A stretch of DNA of 12,222 bases from Elusimicrobia bacterium CG03_land_8_20_14_0_80_50_18 (GTDB lineage Bacteria > CG03): positions 1 to 12,222 of the forward strand of contig PEUP01000005.1 of NCBI GenBank assembly GCA_002780705.1, in the 5' to 3' direction. Position 1 is the stretch's first letter. Every line of letters begins with the position of its first letter. The notes below the pieces were generated by a model, which saw only the letters and a program-made list of their open reading frames with translations, did no database searches and was not told the DNA's origin. This document shows positions 1 through 6,570 of this stretch, in pieces. The position numbers and the translations under genes are program-made.

Positions 1-2
1 AG

Positions 3-467
3 GCGGGGAAGCTCAGGGGAATCATAACTCAGAACATAGACGCTCTGCATCAGAAGGCTGGTTCGGTCAATGTCGTCGAACTTCACGGCAGTTTCTGGAC
101 GAGCCGCTGTGTGTCCTGCGCGAGAGAATACAGTTACGCTCAGATGGAGCCGAGGATATTGAGCGCCGAAGTGCCGAGGTGTTCCTGCGGGGTGGTGATA
201 AAACCCGATATCGTTTTTTACGGCGAAAGCGTCAGGCGCATAGGCGAATCTGTGAAAATGGCCTCGGAAAGTGATCTTTTCATAATAGCGGGTTCGTCTC
301 TGGAAGTTTATCCGGCGGCGGCTATTCCCGATTCCGCATACGGCAAAATAGCTCTTGTGAACAAAGGGCCTGTCAACATCAGGGCGGAACGATTGTCTTT
401 GAATGTCAGCGATGACCTTGACGATTTTTTTATGGCCGTCGCCGAAGAACTTTCGCTCTCGGTTTAA
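3..467 (+). CDS. Sir2-family NAD-dependent protein deacylase, C-terminal part (5' end outside window)
   Basis: The frame is open from the left edge, so the N-terminal Rossmann portion (the GAGxS region) is missing. Visible Sir2 hallmarks, in order: TQNID at bases 27-41 (NAD pocket and catalytic Asn/Asp), ELHGS with the catalytic His at 84-86, a CVSC zinc pair (Cys codons 108 and 117), a second CSC pair near 180-188, KPDIVFYGE, and IAGSSLEVYPA (NAD binding). Sirtuins use NAD+ to remove acetyl or other acyl groups from lysine in the cytoplasm. A GTG at 111 could be read as a start, but it would cut off the TQNID and catalytic His motifs, so the true start lies upstream of the window. Substrate class cannot be judged without the N-terminal half. 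It ends convergently with the lipoprotein operon, with 53 bp between the stops. Confidence 0.93.
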   Translation, partial: AGKLRGIITQNIDALHQKAGSVNVVELHGSFWTSRCVSCAREYSYAQMEPRILSAEVPRCSCGVVIKPDIVFYGESVRRIGESVKMASESDLFIIAGSSLEVYPAAAIPDSAYGKIALVNKGPVNIRAERLSLNVSDDLDDFFMAVAEELSLSV

Positions 468-520
468 CTTTGTTTCAATATCTTCCGCTATCTCTATCAG
501 GTTCCCGCTATTTGATGCGT

Positions 521-1915
521 TCAACTGAAGGTGCGGACTGAGAGAAAAGTTTTTTTGTTCTTCCGCACTTCCACAGCGCTGATTACTTGTCCGCCGAGAG
601 CGGCGCCGGCGCTGTTTTTCATATTTATCCGCAGATTATGAGTGCCGGCTTCAACCGGAATCCGGCCGATTGTGATTGAGGCGCCCAGCGTCCGCCACGA
701 TCTGATATCAGCCTGTTCTGTCGCGGCCGAAAGAGCCCTCAGGCCCGCGCCGACGAGAAAACCTGTGGTAGCGCCGCGGCTTTTTTCGGCTGATTTTTCT
801 GCGTCTCTGGCGATCACATGTTTTATCCACGCTCTCGCTATGGATTTTGCGCGAATACGGTTTATGCGGTCCTTCAGGCATTTCACCGCCGCGGCGCTTA
901 TATCAGAAGTTTTTTCCGTCTCATAAATTTTTCCTTCTGTCTCTACGGTTAAATAAGCGCAGTTGTAGGGCGGCTGGGTGTATTCGGGGAAGGACACGCT
1001 GAAAGTTTTTTTTGAGGCGAAACCTCTGGCCGCCGCGTTTGCCGCCGCGAACTGCTTCTGGTCGTCGCCGCTTGTTTTTATGCTTTGAGCGTAAGCCCAA
1101 CCTTCACCAAAGGCGATGTCTATCCTGCGGCCTGTTTTAATAGGCGCCGGGCCGTTGATATGCACGAGGATTATTTCTTCTCCGCCGTGGTCTTCGATCT
1201 CGTTTTGTTTCAGGTCATATTTTTTCTTCAGACGGTCAGCGTCATCGCGGAAACCCATCTTAAGCGAGGCGGCGTGACAGCCCCGTATAAGACCCCTCGG
1301 CGGGACTGCGCTTTTTTTCTCAAAAGCCGCGATGGCGTTCTTGTAATCTATGAGAGCGCCGTTGATGTCTCCCGCGGATTCCCGGACTATGCCTGAAAAA
1401 TACAAGGCGCCGGGTTTTATCTCGTCTTCTCCTGCCGAGCTGCCGTTGATGCCGGTGGTTTTGAAAAAATGATCCAGCTGTCTTATTTCCACCATCGCGC
1501 TGTTTTCTTCTCCCATGGCGGCGTAATTGAGGGCTTTGAGAAGATAAATCATGGCTATCTCATAATCTTCGCCGTCATAAGCTTTCTGGGAGTCGTTTAT
1601 CAGAAGAGACGCTCCCTCCGCGCTGAGACTTTTTGTGTAGAGCTCTTCGGCGAGCCTCTTGGCTTTTTCAAAGGCCGCGTTGCTTTCCTTGTATTGACCG
1701 GCGAGGTGCGAGAGCATGCCTGTGTCCAGAAAATAGAGCAGGCTGTCTCTGGAAGGATAATATTCCCTGCGGTTCGCCTCTATGTCTTTCAGCGCCGCCG
1801 CGTAGCGCCCCGATGCGGTGTCGGCATTTATCTTAGTGTAAAAGTTCTTTCCGGCGCAACCGTAAAAGACAAACAGCGCCGCCGCTGTCAGATATAATTT
1901 GCGTCTGTTTTTCAA
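521..1915 (-). CDS. TPR-containing lipoprotein, COG3014-like
   Basis: A 464-residue predicted lipoprotein. The N-terminus is a basic, hydrophobic signal with a lipobox ending FYGC, so Cys20 would be lipidated. Residues about 30-200 are helical and TPR-like, with alternating patterns such as GRYAAALKDI, GQYKESNAAFEKA and EDYEIAMIYLLKALNYAAMG. The C-terminal half carries a conserved-looking ADIRSWRTL segment (402-410) followed by a short beta-rich end. This layout resembles the uncharacterised COG3014 family, which is often found beside lpoB in proteobacteria. It is the last gene of the operon. The start codon is TTG, three bases after the lpoB-like stop, with no strong Shine-Dalgarno, so translation is probably coupled to the gene before. 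The signal peptide and lipobox support this start. Its molecular role is unknown. An outer-membrane role linked to peptidoglycan synthesis is inferred from the neighbour. Confidence 0.8.
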   Translation of the reverse strand: MKNRRKLYLTAAALFVFYGCAGKNFYTKINADTASGRYAAALKDIEANRREYYPSRDSLLYFLDTGMLSHLAGQYKESNAAFEKAKRLAEELYTKSLSAEGASLLINDSQKAYDGEDYEIAMIYLLKALNYAAMGEENSAMVEIRQLDHFFKTTGINGSSAGEDEIKPGALYFSGIVRESAGDINGALIDYKNAIAAFEKKSAVPPRGLIRGCHAASLKMGFRDDADRLKKKYDLKQNEIEDHGGEEIILVHINGPAPIKTGRRIDIAFGEGWAYAQSIKTSGDDQKQFAAANAAARGFASKKTFSVSFPEYTQPPYNCAYLTVETEGKIYETEKTSDISAAAVKCLKDRINRIRAKSIARAWIKHVIARDAEKSAEKSRGATTGFLVGAGLRALSAATEQADIRSWRTLGASITIGRIPVEAGTHNLRINMKNSAGAALGGQVISAVEVRKNKKTFLSVRTFS

Positions 1916-1918
1916 GGA

Positions 1919-2506
1919 TCAGAGGCCGAATTTGGAACGCTTGACGAGCTTTTTGATTTTTTTCTGACCTATCCACACCTTTTCGTTGCTCTCCATGTCA
2001 ATGAGTTCCAGCTCTATCTGATAATAGCGCAGCGTTTGTTTTCCGGCGCTGTCCAGTATGCTGTTGATGTCGCCCTGAAGCATGAAGTCCGCGGCTTTTT
2101 CCTTGAAAAATGCTTTGGCATCTTCGGAGAACTTCTGCTGTTCGGCTCTTTCCTGCCGTATTTCTTCTCTTTCACGGCCGCCGGAGACAAAGACCACCTT
2201 GCCGGAATTGATGAGCTCTCTCTCCATGTCTTTTACAAAAGTCGCTGTGGCGATGTGCTCGCTTGACATATTTTTGACAGTCCCGACTATAACTCTGGGT
2301 TTTTTCGCGGCCCTGGAGCTGAATTCCGGAAGCCATCCCCTGCCGAGGCAGTCCTTTATGACTTCTTCGGCCACCAGACGCGAATCGGTATCGTTCCAGT
2401 AACCGGACAAATCCACCTCCGCTCCGGCGTCCATGCGGCCCACTTTCACGCTCGCGCAGCCCGCAATCATCAGAATTGAAACCCAGATCAAAAAGATGCT
2501 TTTCAT
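1919..2506 (-). CDS. lpoB: LpoB-like penicillin-binding protein activator lipoprotein
   Basis: 195 residues, close to the length of E. coli LpoB (about 213). A lipoprotein signal ends in IAGC, with Cys17 as the lipidation site. The body follows the LpoB pattern: RVIVGTVKN at 71-79, EHIATATFVKDMERELINSGKV at about 83-104, an E/R/Q-rich helix (REREEIRQERAEQQ, 111-124), AADFMLQGDINSI at 138-150, and YYQIELELIDMESNEKVW at 161-178. LpoB is an outer-membrane lipoprotein that reaches through the periplasm to stimulate the bifunctional synthase PBP1b. No PBP gene is in the window. The ATG overlaps the stop of the primase-like gene by one base and is preceded by AAAGGAG with 7-nt spacing, so the start is well supported. 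Family assignment is good; the actual partner is inferred. Confidence 0.84.
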   Translation of the reverse strand: MKSIFLIWVSILMIAGCASVKVGRMDAGAEVDLSGYWNDTDSRLVAEEVIKDCLGRGWLPEFSSRAAKKPRVIVGTVKNMSSEHIATATFVKDMERELINSGKVVFVSGGREREEIRQERAEQQKFSEDAKAFFKEKAADFMLQGDINSILDSAGKQTLRYYQIELELIDMESNEKVWIGQKKIKKLVKRSKFGL

Positions 2507-3918
2507 TAGTTTTCTCCTTTCAGTTTAAAGTCACTCAAATTCCATCCGCACCATTCCTTCAGACAGAAATTCATTTCTCCGGCGGACACGCAATTGAGGT
2601 CGAGTTCGCCGTCAATTCCGGTAAGCAGAAGATCGGAAAAGATCCGCACATAGAAATTAGCCCGTGAGGCGGCGTCATATTTTTCCCAGTTCTCCGTCCA
2701 GTTATATTGTTTTCTTTCGTATTTGGATGTGACCAGGCCCGCTATGTGTCTGGGATGCCAGCCCTTGCACATCAGCACCCTCACGAGATTCTGGATATTG
2801 GTAGGCCTCAGCATGTTGTCATTGGGAAGCAGCAGGGCCAGCCGCGTGCATTCGGGGAGTGTGAAAGGATCCAGCATATCATAAGTCTCAGGCCATTCTT
2901 TTTCTGTGTGGGCGCGGGTTTCGTCAAAATCACGGTGTATAGTCCTTAGGTGCGAGGCCTCGTATGAACTCAGCAGGTTCAGAAACTCTTTTGAGAAATC
3001 CGGTATCGCGCAGCCGGCGGTTTGAGCGTATTCTATTGTTTTTTCGGGGCTGGTGCGGATCGCAAGGATTTGCTTAAGGGGCGCGTCGTTCCTGGGCAGG
3101 GCCAGCCGCGGCGCGATGTTGTCGGCAACATCCTTGCCGACTTTGTACCACTGCATTTTGTTTTTCTGATGCGTGCTGAAAGGGCAGCGTATGTCGCGCA
3201 TGAAAATGGGGTCGCCGTACATTGAAAGGTCAAAAGACAGGGCTTCTCTTTTTCCGCGCGATGATTTCCCGACGGACACATCGGTTATCACGCAGGGTAT
3301 GGCGAAATTTTCCCCGGCGAGTTCTTCCATCACGGTGTGCACGGCGTATTCAAGCACTTTTCCCATGCCCTCAAAAGCTTTCCCGTGTCTTATTGAAACT
3401 GCCCGTTTGCGCCTTCCTTTGATCATCTGATAACGTTTTTTAAGTTTTTCTGCGACAAAACCGATTCCCTCAAGTTTCTTGTCCGCCGCCGAAAAACGCG
3501 ATATTTTGAATGAAAAGTGATAGCCCTGTCCGGTCATTATCGTCAGCGGCTCAAGGCCGAAGCGCGCGAAAACCTCCCTGATTTTCGCATAGGCCGGTTC
3601 TATCAGAGAGAATATCTCTTCGGGGTTTTTGTAGATTGCGCCGGGGTCATCTATGTTGAAGTATTCAATGTCAAGAACGCCAAGCGTGAATTCTATGTCC
3701 CAGACCGACCTGTAGATGTCAAGGCTCTTTTCCAGCAGATAATTAAAATATTCCCTCGGCGCCGACATGAATTCAATGTGTTTTTCCCGCAGGAGTTCAA
3801 GGCCGTAACCGACAAGGTACTGCGCTGTAAAAGAGTCGGGGTTGTCCGGCGAGCCGCCGCAGTATTCGGCGATCCGCTCCCTGATAACGGGGTTCTTATA
3901 ATATTGGAAAAAATTCAT
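2506..3918 (-). CDS. Putative AEP-superfamily primase-like protein with C-terminal PriL-like cysteine domain
   Basis: A 470-residue cytoplasmic protein with no assigned name that I can give. Residues about 75-260 show the three AEP (PriS-type) catalytic signatures in order: a hydrophobic strand ending in VLDIEYF (D83, E85), TGQGYHFSFKI with H134, and GDPIFMRDIRCPFSTHQK (D236, R244, H250, K252). The last closely resembles the archaeal PriS block 'D-P-V-T..RLIR.P.SLHGKT'. The C-terminal part starts with LPECTRLALLLP (C357), then helices with a WHPRHIAGL segment, and ends with C443, C452 and C457. One Cys after a Leu-Pro pair followed by three clustered Cys resembles the 4Fe-4S domain of PriL, so this may be a single-chain fusion of small- and large-subunit-like domains. 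It could still be a degenerate or non-priming member. The ATG follows AAAGGA with 5-nt spacing and overlaps the acyltransferase end by 23 bp. Confidence 0.6.
   Translation of the reverse strand: MNFFQYYKNPVIRERIAEYCGGSPDNPDSFTAQYLVGYGLELLREKHIEFMSAPREYFNYLLEKSLDIYRSVWDIEFTLGVLDIEYFNIDDPGAIYKNPEEIFSLIEPAYAKIREVFARFGLEPLTIMTGQGYHFSFKISRFSAADKKLEGIGFVAEKLKKRYQMIKGRRKRAVSIRHGKAFEGMGKVLEYAVHTVMEELAGENFAIPCVITDVSVGKSSRGKREALSFDLSMYGDPIFMRDIRCPFSTHQKNKMQWYKVGKDVADNIAPRLALPRNDAPLKQILAIRTSPEKTIEYAQTAGCAIPDFSKEFLNLLSSYEASHLRTIHRDFDETRAHTEKEWPETYDMLDPFTLPECTRLALLLPNDNMLRPTNIQNLVRVLMCKGWHPRHIAGLVTSKYERKQYNWTENWEKYDAASRANFYVRIFSDLLLTGIDGELDLNCVSAGEMNFCLKEWCGWNLSDFKLKGEN
2514..2520 (-). promoter_or_regulatory. 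Shine-Dalgarno for the lpoB-like gene
   Basis: AAAGGAG on the minus strand lies 7 nt before the ATG at 2506, inside the end of the upstream gene. It shows that genes inside this operon use canonical ribosome binding, unlike the first genes of the transcription units. Confidence 0.75.
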
Positions 3919-4609
3919 CGCTTTCCTTTGTCACTCTATCCAACTCCAACTGAAACAATGCTAACATTTTATCCATATCCTGTCTATTCGCCGTTGGCGG
4001 CACCTCTATGGCTTTGCCTATGACATAGCGTCCGCTGGTAAAAGGCATGGGAATCTGCACCCTGTTCCAGTAGGAATCAATAAAAAACTTTTTTCTCACC
4101 CCCGCCGAGAGGGGAAGTATTACCGCCCCCGACATTTTCGCCATCTCTATTATGCCGGTTTTCGCTCTTTCCGGCGGCCCCTGAGGCCCGTCCACGGCGA
4201 GAGCGCCGTTGCATCCCGAGCGGAGCGCCCGTATCATGGCTTTTAACGCCCGCACGCCATCGGAGCTTGAAGAGCCCCGCACGACCTTCAGGGTGAAGAA
4301 ACGGTGGATAACCGTCAGCACCTCTCCCGCGTCTGAGGTTGAGGCGAGTATTACAAGGTTTTTTCCCACGGCGAAGGGGAAGAGCATTAATTGCCTGCCG
4401 TCCCAGAAACCGTAAATATATTTTTTTCCGGCCGCCTCCACTTTTTTCTGATTCCCGGCGCCTGACACTTTCATCCTCACGGTTTTCATCAAAGCCCAGC
4501 AGATGAGCGAATAGACGAGCCCCAGAAAGGGAAACAGGCTTTGCCTGACAAAGGGCCTGAAAAAACGCCATATTTTTTTTAGCGGTTTCGGTATGTTCGG
4601 TTTATGCAT
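3896..4609 (-). CDS. DUF374 / lysophospholipid acyltransferase-like membrane protein
   Basis: 237 residues. A hydrophobic segment at about 25-43 (FPFLGLVYSLICWALMK) follows a basic N-terminus and probably anchors the protein to the inner membrane. The rest matches COG2121/DUF374: YIYGFWDGRQLML (64-76), STSDAGEVL (90-98), VVRGSSSSDGVRALKAM (109-125), and AVDGPQGPPERAKTGII (138-154) followed by MAKMSGAVILPL. The family is related to the LPLAT acyltransferases, including those of lipid A and phospholipid synthesis, so transfer of an acyl chain to a lipid is the likely role. As I recall the family, FWHG is usual where this protein has FWDG (Asp70), so the catalytic His may be replaced. This is the first gene of the leftward operon and has its own -10 six bases upstream. 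Confidence 0.82.
   Translation of the reverse strand: MHKPNIPKPLKKIWRFFRPFVRQSLFPFLGLVYSLICWALMKTVRMKVSGAGNQKKVEAAGKKYIYGFWDGRQLMLFPFAVGKNLVILASTSDAGEVLTVIHRFFTLKVVRGSSSSDGVRALKAMIRALRSGCNGALAVDGPQGPPERAKTGIIEMAKMSGAVILPLSAGVRKKFFIDSYWNRVQIPMPFTSGRYVIGKAIEVPPTANRQDMDKMLALFQLELDRVTKESDEFFPIL
3924..3929 (-). promoter_or_regulatory. Shine-Dalgarno for the primase-like gene
   Basis: AAAGGA on the minus strand lies 5 nt before the ATG at 3918, within the 3' end of the DUF374 gene. It supports both the chosen start and the 23-bp gene overlap. Confidence 0.65.
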
Positions 4610-4615
4610 TTTTTT

Positions 4616-4645
4616 AGTATAATAAAATTATGGAGCAAAAGACAA
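4616..4645 (-). promoter_or_regulatory. Predicted leaderless promoter of the leftward operon
   Basis: On the minus strand TATACT (4621-4616) stands exactly 6 nt before the ATG at 4609, so the expected start of transcription is the A of the ATG. A possible -35, TTGTCT (4645-4640), lies 18 bp upstream inside the glycerate kinase gene. There is no Shine-Dalgarno; the 6 nt between are all A. Confidence 0.5.
4618..4623 (+). promoter_or_regulatory. Predicted -10 element of a leaderless promoter for glycerate kinase
   Basis: A perfect TATAAT lies exactly 6 nt before the ATG at 4630, leaving no room for a 5' leader or Shine-Dalgarno. The -35 region (around 4594-4601) is weak, with only partial matches. 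The hexamer overlaps the divergent TATACT by four bases. Confidence 0.6.
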
Positions 4646-5835
4646 ATCAGGAAATTAAACGCGCCGAGGCTTTGCGCGCCAAAAAAAACAAGCTGCGCAT
4701 CCTCGTGTGTCCCGACAGTTTCAAGGGCTCTCTCTCCGCTGAAGAGGCCGCCTCATGCATAAGGGATGGCCTGGAAAGGTCCACCCTCCTTGCTGACATC
4801 AGTCTTTTGCCTCTCGCCGACGGCGGCTCCGGCACCGCCCGTATAATCGGGAAGTCCCTCGGCGGCGGGGAAGTGATGAAAACGGTCACGGACCCCTCCG
4901 GTAAAAAGCTGAAGGCCTCTTATTTTATCGCGGCTTTGCCCGGCGGGCATCCCCCGGACAAAAGTGCGTTTATAGATCTGGCCTCGGCAAGCGGCCTGTC
5001 GCTGTTGGAAAAAAAAGACATGAATCCCCTGCGCGCAAGCAGCCGCGGTACAGGTGCACTCATCAATGACGCTATTTCCCGCGGATGCGCGGAAATATTT
5101 GTCGGCCTGGGCGATTCGGCCACGGTTGACGGCGGCGCGGGGATGCTCGCGGCCATGGGCGCGCGGTTCCTGGATAAACACGGCAATCACATCGCCGACG
5201 GCGGCGAGGCATTGAAGCGCCTGGACAAGATAGACATATCCCATTTGTTGAAAAAAATAAAAGGCGTTAAATTTACGGCGCTGGCCGATGTGACGAATCC
5301 TCTTATCGGGCCGCGCGGGGCCGCGGCCGTGTTCGCGCCCCAGAAAGGCGCGACTCCGGGTGAAGTGAAGATTCTTGAAGGAGCTCTTTCTCATTATGCA
5401 GGAATTATAAAAACCGCCATGGGAAAAGATGTCAGCTGTATGAGCGGCGGAGGAGCGGCAGGCGGCGCGGGTGCCGGCATGGCGGCTTTTCTTGACGCCG
5501 AAATAAAATCGGGCATTGAAATGCTGGCTGAACATCTGAAACTGGAAGAAAAAATATCTTCCTCTGATCTGGTGATAAGCGGCGAGGGCAGGGTTGACTC
5601 CCAGAGCTTTTCGGGCAAAACCCTCAGCCATGTCGTGAAAACGGCCGCGGAACACGAGAAAACAGTTGTGGTGTTCGCCGGCAAACTTGAAGAGGGCATC
5701 AAAGACAACAAAAACATGGTTTTTATAAAAATCACGCCTTTTAAAATGGATCCGGCGGAAGCCGTTAAAAACGCGCCGGCATACCTGACCCGCGCCGCGC
5801 GCAAACTCGGCGACCTCCTCAGCGGAAAATTTTAA
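4630..5835 (+). CDS. glxK: Glycerate kinase (GlxK/GarK family, PF02595)
   Basis: 401 residues. It phosphorylates D-glycerate, normally to 2-phosphoglycerate, in the cytoplasm. Family blocks are clear: ILVCPDSFKGSLSAEEA (24-40), PLADGGSGTA (61-70), SRGTGALI (138-145), GDSATVDGGAGML (161-173), GGGAAGGAGAGMAAFLDA (273-290) and DLVISGEGRVDSQSFSGK (313-330). The protein carries about 20 extra charged residues before the usual start of the family (MKIVIAPDSFK-like). The TATAAT six bases upstream of 4630 fits this longer start. The block usually read as GGSATNDGG has Asp and Val replacements (GDSATVDGG). It heads the rightward purine/ureide island, where glyoxylate from ureidoglycolate can be turned into glycerate via tartronate semialdehyde. 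No glyoxylate carboligase or tartronate semialdehyde reductase is in the window. Confidence 0.93.
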   Translation: MEQKTNQEIKRAEALRAKKNKLRILVCPDSFKGSLSAEEAASCIRDGLERSTLLADISLLPLADGGSGTARIIGKSLGGGEVMKTVTDPSGKKLKASYFIAALPGGHPPDKSAFIDLASASGLSLLEKKDMNPLRASSRGTGALINDAISRGCAEIFVGLGDSATVDGGAGMLAAMGARFLDKHGNHIADGGEALKRLDKIDISHLLKKIKGVKFTALADVTNPLIGPRGAAAVFAPQKGATPGEVKILEGALSHYAGIIKTAMGKDVSCMSGGGAAGGAGAGMAAFLDAEIKSGIEMLAEHLKLEEKISSSDLVISGEGRVDSQSFSGKTLSHVVKTAAEHEKTVVVFAGKLEEGIKDNKNMVFIKITPFKMDPAEAVKNAPAYLTRAARKLGDLLSGKF

Positions 5836-5836
5836 T

Positions 5837-5865
5837 TTGCATTATTTTTTGGAAAATGATAAATT
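5837..5865 (+). promoter_or_regulatory. Predicted leaderless promoter of the DUF2877-fdrA-PRTase-DUF1116 operon
   Basis: TTGCAT (5837-5842), a 17-bp spacer, then TAAATT (5860-5865) with a TG one base upstream (extended -10). The hexamer ends 6 nt before the ATG at 5872, so the predicted +1 is the start codon. The nearest GGA is about 20 nt upstream of the ATG and too far to act as a Shine-Dalgarno. Confidence 0.6.
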
Positions 5866-5871
5866 AGTCCT

Positions 5872-6570
5872 ATGCGTGCCAAAGCCCTATATTACGACGA
5901 TAACATAAGCGCGGCATCTCTTATTGACCTCCGCGCTGTCAAAAAATACGAGAATTCCTGTTATTTCAAAAACCCCGCCGGCGCCTTCATCACTTTTCTC
6001 AAAAGCCCCAATCAGCTCGTGCCGGGAGGTATAGAATTCGCGGAAGATGTGTACGGAGAATTGGAGAAGCTGGATGAGCTTTCGCTGGAACTGATTTCCG
6101 GAGAAGCCAGATCGCTGGAACTCCCAGCCGAATGCGGAATATCTTTTGAAGCCGCGGCGAAAGCTGAAGATAAATGGCGTCTCGCGCGGGATGATTTTAA
6201 GAACATCCTGGATTTTCTGATTGCCGGGAGGAACTGGAAAAAACTTTTAGGCATAGGCGGCGGCCTGACGCCTTCAGGCGATGATTTTCTCGTGGGATAT
6301 ATCGCCGCCAAAAAAATGGAAGGAATGGAAATCCCCTTCAAGCTTGATCTTTCCTGGACGACGCCCCTGAGCGCGCATTTTCTCAAGGCTGCCCTTAACG
6401 GCAGATTTTCAAATCAGATAAGCGCTTTTATAAAGGAAGGGGATCTTTCAATCCTTTCTTTCGGAGGCAGTTCCGGCGCCGCCACGGCTTTGGGCGTCCT
6501 AAAAGGCCTGGCGGAAAACGAGTGCCTGCGCCGGGCCGCGGACAAAAATAATACGGAGGTTGCAAGCTGA
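5872..6570 (+). CDS. allH: DUF2877 protein, AllH/YlbF-like (putative oxamate carbamoyltransferase subunit)
   Basis: 232 residues, shorter than I remember for E. coli YlbF (about 270). The diagnostic DUF2877 block is complete: LGIGGGLTPSGDDFLVGY at 126-143, a glycine-rich loop followed by two Asp. A second Gly/Ser block, FGGSSGAATALGVLKGL, lies at 197-213. No signal or membrane segment is seen. In E. coli the homologous gene lies with fdrA and ylbE in the allantoin regulon. The three products have been assigned as subunits of oxamate carbamoyltransferase, which splits oxalurate phosphorolytically to oxamate and carbamoyl phosphate. Having the same three families together here supports that role, though the E. 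coli assignment is recalled knowledge and the function here is inferred. It is first in the operon and shares one base (TGATG) with fdrA. Confidence 0.82.
   Translation: MRAKALYYDDNISAASLIDLRAVKKYENSCYFKNPAGAFITFLKSPNQLVPGGIEFAEDVYGELEKLDELSLELISGEARSLELPAECGISFEAAAKAEDKWRLARDDFKNILDFLIAGRNWKKLLGIGGGLTPSGDDFLVGYIAAKKMEGMEIPFKLDLSWTTPLSAHFLKAALNGRFSNQISAFIKEGDLSILSFGGSSGAATALGVLKGLAENECLRRAADKNNTEVAS
6555..6560 (+). promoter_or_regulatory. Shine-Dalgarno for fdrA
   Basis: GGAGGT lies 9 nt before the ATG at 6570, inside the end of the DUF2877 gene. It fixes the fdrA start. Confidence 0.75.

Noticed and set aside
111..467. GTG at 111 as a genuine start of a short Sir2-like protein
   Set aside because: The open frame continues to the left edge and encodes TQNID and the catalytic His upstream of 111, so the GTG is internal.
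468..520. Possible terminator between the convergent Sir2 and lipoprotein genes
   Set aside because: I found only a short direct repeat of CCGCTAT (485-491 and 505-511) and no inverted repeat with a T-run on either strand.
4753..5655. 300-residue open frame on the minus strand opposite glycerate kinase
   Set aside because: It is a shadow of a well-supported kinase gene. Its translation has no recognisable domain and is rich in His, Arg and Ala, as expected from antisense GC-rich codons.
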